DNA of 24,941 nt from contig JADGJG010000298.1 of assembly GCA_027596195.1 (NCBI GenBank), positions 1-24,941 on the forward strand, in the 5' to 3' direction. Both the position numbers and the translations under genes were made by a program. Each line of letters starts with the position of its first letter. The stretch's first letter is position 1. This DNA is from Podochytrium sp. JEL0797 (taxonomy: Eukaryota > Chytridiomycota > Chytridiomycetes > Chytridiales > Chytriomycetaceae). The notes under the pieces are model-generated. The model made no database searches, was not told the origin of the DNA, and was given only the letters and a program-made list of their open reading frames with translations. Shown here in pieces: positions 21,701-24,941 of this stretch.

Positions 21701-24700
21701 GATCGGACGGGGGTGGTCTGTTTCGAGGACAAAGACACCAGTCTCGTGGTCAAATTCAATGGCCTCGACATGGTTGGAGATGCTTGGCGTCGCTTCTCCA
21801 CGCTCCAAACCCCACAGCTTGAGTCCGACTTTTTTGAATTCTGGATTCGTGTTGTGAGGAGTGACAAGGCCGCCATGCCCACCAAACTGCATTCGGATTC
21901 CGTGGTTGTTGTATTTGACTTGGACCTGGAGAGGTTGATCATTCCGTTTGGAGCCATCTGGATACAAGACAGACCCCGTGGAGTCGAGCCAGTTGTGACG
22001 CGAATCGCAAAACACGACGCGGAAGTCCGGCGAAAGCGTTTTGGAGTTGTGTTTCTTGAAACTGTCAAAGTTGTCCTTGACGGATTTGCACGTGAATGAG
22101 AGGCAAGTACCACCAAGGTTGGGAGTGAAGGCTTTGCAGAAGGCGCTGTTCTTCCGAGTGGCACATATTTGACCGAGTGATTCAAGCATGTCGTTGACTT
22201 CGTTGACTCTGATGGAGTGGATGGAAGGGAACGGCGACGACCTGATATTCCGAAGGGTGATGTTGAAGTAGTAGGAGATAGGCTCCAGAAGAAGAGCTGC
22301 GCGCGCCTTGTCACGAGTCCGACACCCCTTCAGCGAACAAGTTGCGATTTCGAGACTCTTGGCGGCATCGGCATCGGCATTGTCGGCTTCCGATACAGGA
22401 CTTGTCAAGCTGAAGCACTGAGCCATGCTCGACAAAACAAGCCAAAAGAGACCGCTTTGGAGTTGAGGAGCAACGTTGATTTCCTGGCCATAGAAAGCGG
22501 ACCTGGTTCCGTACGAGGCGGTCGAATCGAAGCCAAACAATTTCTCGAAGTTCAGGCTGAGCAGAAAGCGAGCCATCACGTACTGATCCGGTGGCATGGG
22601 AATCCACAAGGTCGTCTTGGGGGTTTCGGTGACGAGGTGGGAGGATTTAGAACGGCCTCTTTGCCCTTGGCACTCAGCGGGTTTGAAGCTGCGGTACACG
22701 TCGAACGACAAGCCGTCCTCCACTTGCACAGGATACGGAAGGCCTTTCCGGTCCTTGGCAAGCATCTTGCGATACTTGGCCAGCTCAAACAGAGATTGAG
22801 CAGCCTCGTCGGGATCGATCGTGGCAGAACTCACAACGCACACGCGAATCTTGTTCTGTTGTTTTTGCGAGATTAGTTCCGCGATGCTCACCATTTTAAG
22901 ATAGATGAGTAGAATTGAAACTCACACTAATCTGCGTTTGCGACAGAGGACCCTTCTCCTCCCGCTCCTCCTTCACCTCCGAGCTCAAAAACGTCACCAC
23001 ATTCCGCAACATTGTCGCAACTGATTGAGATTTCGGCAATACCTCCAAACCCTTGGGCATCGTGACTTTGGCCAAGAAGCTTGCCACCAAGGCCTCGCTC
23101 AACTTTCGCACCCCTTCCTCTGAACGATCCACAATCACTCCACGAAACTCATCAACCACAAACCACACAACCCCGCCGTTCTTCAACATCGCCGTCGCAT
23201 TCCCGGGCTCAATCGTCCCAACCAATTCGATATCGAAAATCAACGCCAACATCAAAACATCCCTCCACGGCCCACTCTTTGGTTTGAGGTCCGATAGTTT
23301 CGACAGCAATCCCTTGAGATGCAGAACCGGGGTGGCTTTGGCCAACGTGACCAACGTGCCGAGGTAATCAAAGTTGCCGCGGAGGAATTTTTGGCCGAGA
23401 ATTGGTTCGTCAGCGTCGTCCGAGTCAAAGTGAATCCGATACAGTGAAGAATCCATGAACCGAATCACAGGATGGTTTCCATCCCCGGCAATGAGTCCGT
23501 TTGCGGCAATGACCTTCTCGAGTTTCATCTGGACATGGAGGATTTGGGCTCCGAGTGACTCCAAGGCATGGTAAGCGGCGCTGTTCTCGGCAATCAACAC
23601 GTTCAATTTGGCTTCCTGGTCGGCGTGCTGGATGTGGGCTGAAAGCGAGATTGTGAATAACAATCCCAACCACTTCATCCTCAGCTTTACGTACCTTCAC
23701 TGCCGAAACTGTTGAAGTATTCTGGAACCTCCTTTCCATCCGGGTGTCCATCGCTCTTGTAGTGCTCGCCTTTCTTGTGCATTTCGTCGACGGCATCCAC
23801 GAGCCTGCGACAAATCAAAATTCAAAAAAAACAATCACGAATTCGTCATCTTACATGGGTTTCAACTCCTCATCACCCAACCTCACATCACCACAACATC
23901 CCGACGGATCGCCCCCATCCACCTCCATCGCAGGATCCACCACGTCATTGTGTTCGTGCGGCCCATGCTTGTTGGAACACGTCCTCGACGAACCAGACCC
24001 AGAAACCGTCGCATTCTCCGTCACAACAGAAGCAGGCACAGACGTGTGTGACGAATTCATTGCGTTGGAAGCCGTCGTCGCATCCATCGCTTCCAACGAA
24101 TCACCAGCAGCGTCGAGTTCGGTCGGATTGTCCATATCGCTCCTTCCATTCAAATACTCCCAAAGCGGTCCAGAGATGCGTTTGACCCGCGCCAAGTCGG
24201 CGGCTTTGATCTCACGCTTGGGCGGCGGGTGCAATTCCGGATCCCTCCTGGCCGTCCAACTTCGAAACCCCCACCCCGGCAAAACCCCAAACTGGCCCTC
24301 CTCGAACTGAACAACCACACTCTGCAAACCCAACCGAATCTGCTTTTCTGTTGGTTCGAACCCGACGGAAATCTTTCCATCTCCCGCGCACTTGAACTGG
24401 CGACTAGCGTCCGAGGTGACGAGGATGTTGAGCATCAACGTATGGGGTTCGTTGTAGCGGTCTGTGGGAGTTGCTGGTGATCGAGACGCCATGTCTTTCG
24501 AGGCCTCGAGAAGGTTCGGCAACGACATCTTGGACATGCGAGATTTGCTGGTGACAGTTTTGGTCTCACGCCGAGCGTACACTGCTACATCCTGTCCATC
24601 AATGGAGGGAATTTGGTACTTGTGGTAGCCGAATGTGGACTCGAAAGTGGCAAGGGCGACTTGATTCGAAACTGATCGGCCGACAAGATCCACCTTCCGT

Positions 24701-24941
24701 GCATATTGATACGAGATGGCATCGAACTCATCCGGATGCGTCGAATATCCGAGGAACTGGTGGAACTCAAACGTGCTGGACAAATGCCGCAACCCTCCAT
24801 ACCCAACCCGATCACTTTCGCAGCTGTCGAGTAGTTCAGACCGAGTCTTGACCGACATGATTTCCGTACAGAACGCCTTGTGAACGTCGGGAAGCATGGT
24901 GAACACCATAAACTTGCCCTTGGTGGTCATGACAAAGACGG
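15718..24941 (-). CDS. Giant multi-exon protein with TnpB/Fanzor-like zinc ribbon, partial, internally triplicated
   Basis: Minus-strand exons: 24941-23855, 23804-23695, 23638-22926, 22855-20326, 20258-19918, then copies 19870-18433, 18365-18025, 17977-16540, 16472-16132, and the last exon 16068-15718. Every join is in frame, giving about 2,892 residues from the first in-window Met, which is probably internal. The N-terminal 1,000 residues match nothing I recognise. From about 21764 down come an Arg/Lys-rich region, a strand with Asp (WFNFDLKNAG, a weak RuvC-I candidate, codon 21164-21166), a long coiled coil with an acidic insert (EDGDDGDIDM), then a zinc-ribbon exon: W-x-Q...LMYKRQQNTGE, ECGTTILCFCGH, FLCCYCGFEYQRDPKSADL. 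This matches the TnpB/Fanzor C-terminus (TS-C-CGH, C-x-x-CG, RDxNAA, where D is the third RuvC acid), except that the first pair is CxC. The last exon adds 116 residues (TVEEWQNISDQDKELLQALF). Nuclease activity is unproven. An alternative is an unrelated C4 ribbon. Confidence 0.6.
16086..17978 (-). repeat. Tandem 1893-bp unit, copy 1 (3'-most in the gene)
   Basis: First of three head-to-tail copies. On the gene strand it holds the 3' 1438 bases of the long exon, a 67-nt intron (16539-16473, GTATTT...TTTCAG), the zinc-ribbon exon (16472-16132) and 46 bases of the following intron. It is joined to the single-copy 3' flank at 16085, so here the intron keeps its natural acceptor (16131-16069, ...CTCAAAG) and leads into the last exon. 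Confidence 0.93.
17979..19871 (-). repeat. Tandem 1893-bp unit, copy 2 (middle)
   Basis: Same content as copy 1, offset by exactly 1893 bp; I found no difference where I compared them, and the translated segments are identical. Both ends are repeat junctions. On the gene strand the zinc-ribbon exon here ends at 18025 with a GTGAGT donor (18024), and the next possible acceptor is the CAG formed at the junction (18024-17978, 47 nt). Confidence 0.93.
19872..21764 (-). repeat. Tandem 1893-bp unit, copy 3 (attached to the full-length exon)
   Basis: This copy is continuous with the single-copy upstream part of the 2530-base exon (to 22855), so it marks the original gene end of the array. The junction with the unique flank (21764/21765) falls between the codons for VE and AIEFDHETG. 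Only one base (T) is shared between the two breakpoints, arguing for a non-homologous or replication-based origin of the first duplication. Confidence 0.93.

Noticed and set aside
16086..21764. CRISPR array or LTR element as explanation for the repeats
   Set aside because: Units are adjacent without spacers, carry exons and introns of one gene, and have no terminal repeats, target-site duplications or reverse transcriptase.
21494..22099. Plus-strand 201-aa ORF opposite the giant gene
   Set aside because: It is antisense to a well-supported exon, with no start context or recognisable motif.
22859..22896. ATG at 22894 as the start of an 860-residue protein
   Set aside because: The region 22925-22856 fits a 70-nt intron with GTGAGT and CAACAG, and splicing joins both exons in frame, so this Met is intronic.

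Overview
The window comes from a eukaryote. Every recognisable gene is broken by short spliceosomal introns of 44-103 nt, with strong GTGAGT-like donors and YAG acceptors. Genes are closely packed on both strands, 3' ends converge within 20-35 bp, and AATAAA signals follow several stops. The gene set (Gpr1/Fun34/YaaH acetate transporter, fungal-type glutathione transferase, PIAS/Siz SUMO ligases, Reeler secreted protein and a TnpB/Fanzor-like zinc ribbon) fits an early-diverging, chytrid-like fungus. This placement is inference; no rRNA or marker gene is present. Exon models were read by eye from splice consensus and kept only where the reading frame carries through.

Layout. 1-1535 (-): 5' part of an aldehyde dehydrogenase gene that runs off the left edge. 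1845-7376 (+): a tandem pair of PIAS/Siz-type SUMO E3 ligase paralogs. The second (4178-7376) is intact, with a repeat-rich proline linker, SP-RING and SUMO-interacting motif. The first has lost a 1.2 kb block, several reading-frame connections and one zinc-ligand cysteine. 7377-8934: gene-poor spacer ending in a TATA box. 8935-9672 (+): acetate transporter. 9932-10864 (+): His-rich single-pass membrane protein. 10938-11816 (+): stand-alone FetA/YbbL/STAR1-like ABC ATPase. 11836-12486 (-): small membrane protein with a signal peptide. 13208-14664 (+): secreted Reeler-domain protein with a Val/Thr/Gln and Pro-rich tail. 14912-15682 (+): glutathione transferase-like protein.

15718-24941 (-): one very large multi-exon gene that continues past the right edge. 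Its penultimate exon encodes a zinc ribbon followed by an RDxxxA motif, as in the C-terminus of TnpB/Fanzor RNA-guided nucleases. A 1893-bp segment carrying a long coiled-coil region, an intron and this zinc-ribbon exon is present in three apparently identical head-to-tail copies (16086-21764). The unit length is a multiple of three. Each junction creates an in-frame splice acceptor that would remove the only stop lying between copies, so the triplicated gene could still be read as one protein of about 2,890 residues within the window, against about 1,700 for a single-copy form. This locus is the most unusual part of the window. Assembly error must be excluded first.

Functional links are weak. 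The His-rich membrane protein beside a FetA-like ATPase may reflect metal handling, but this is speculation. The remaining genes look like unrelated neighbours.
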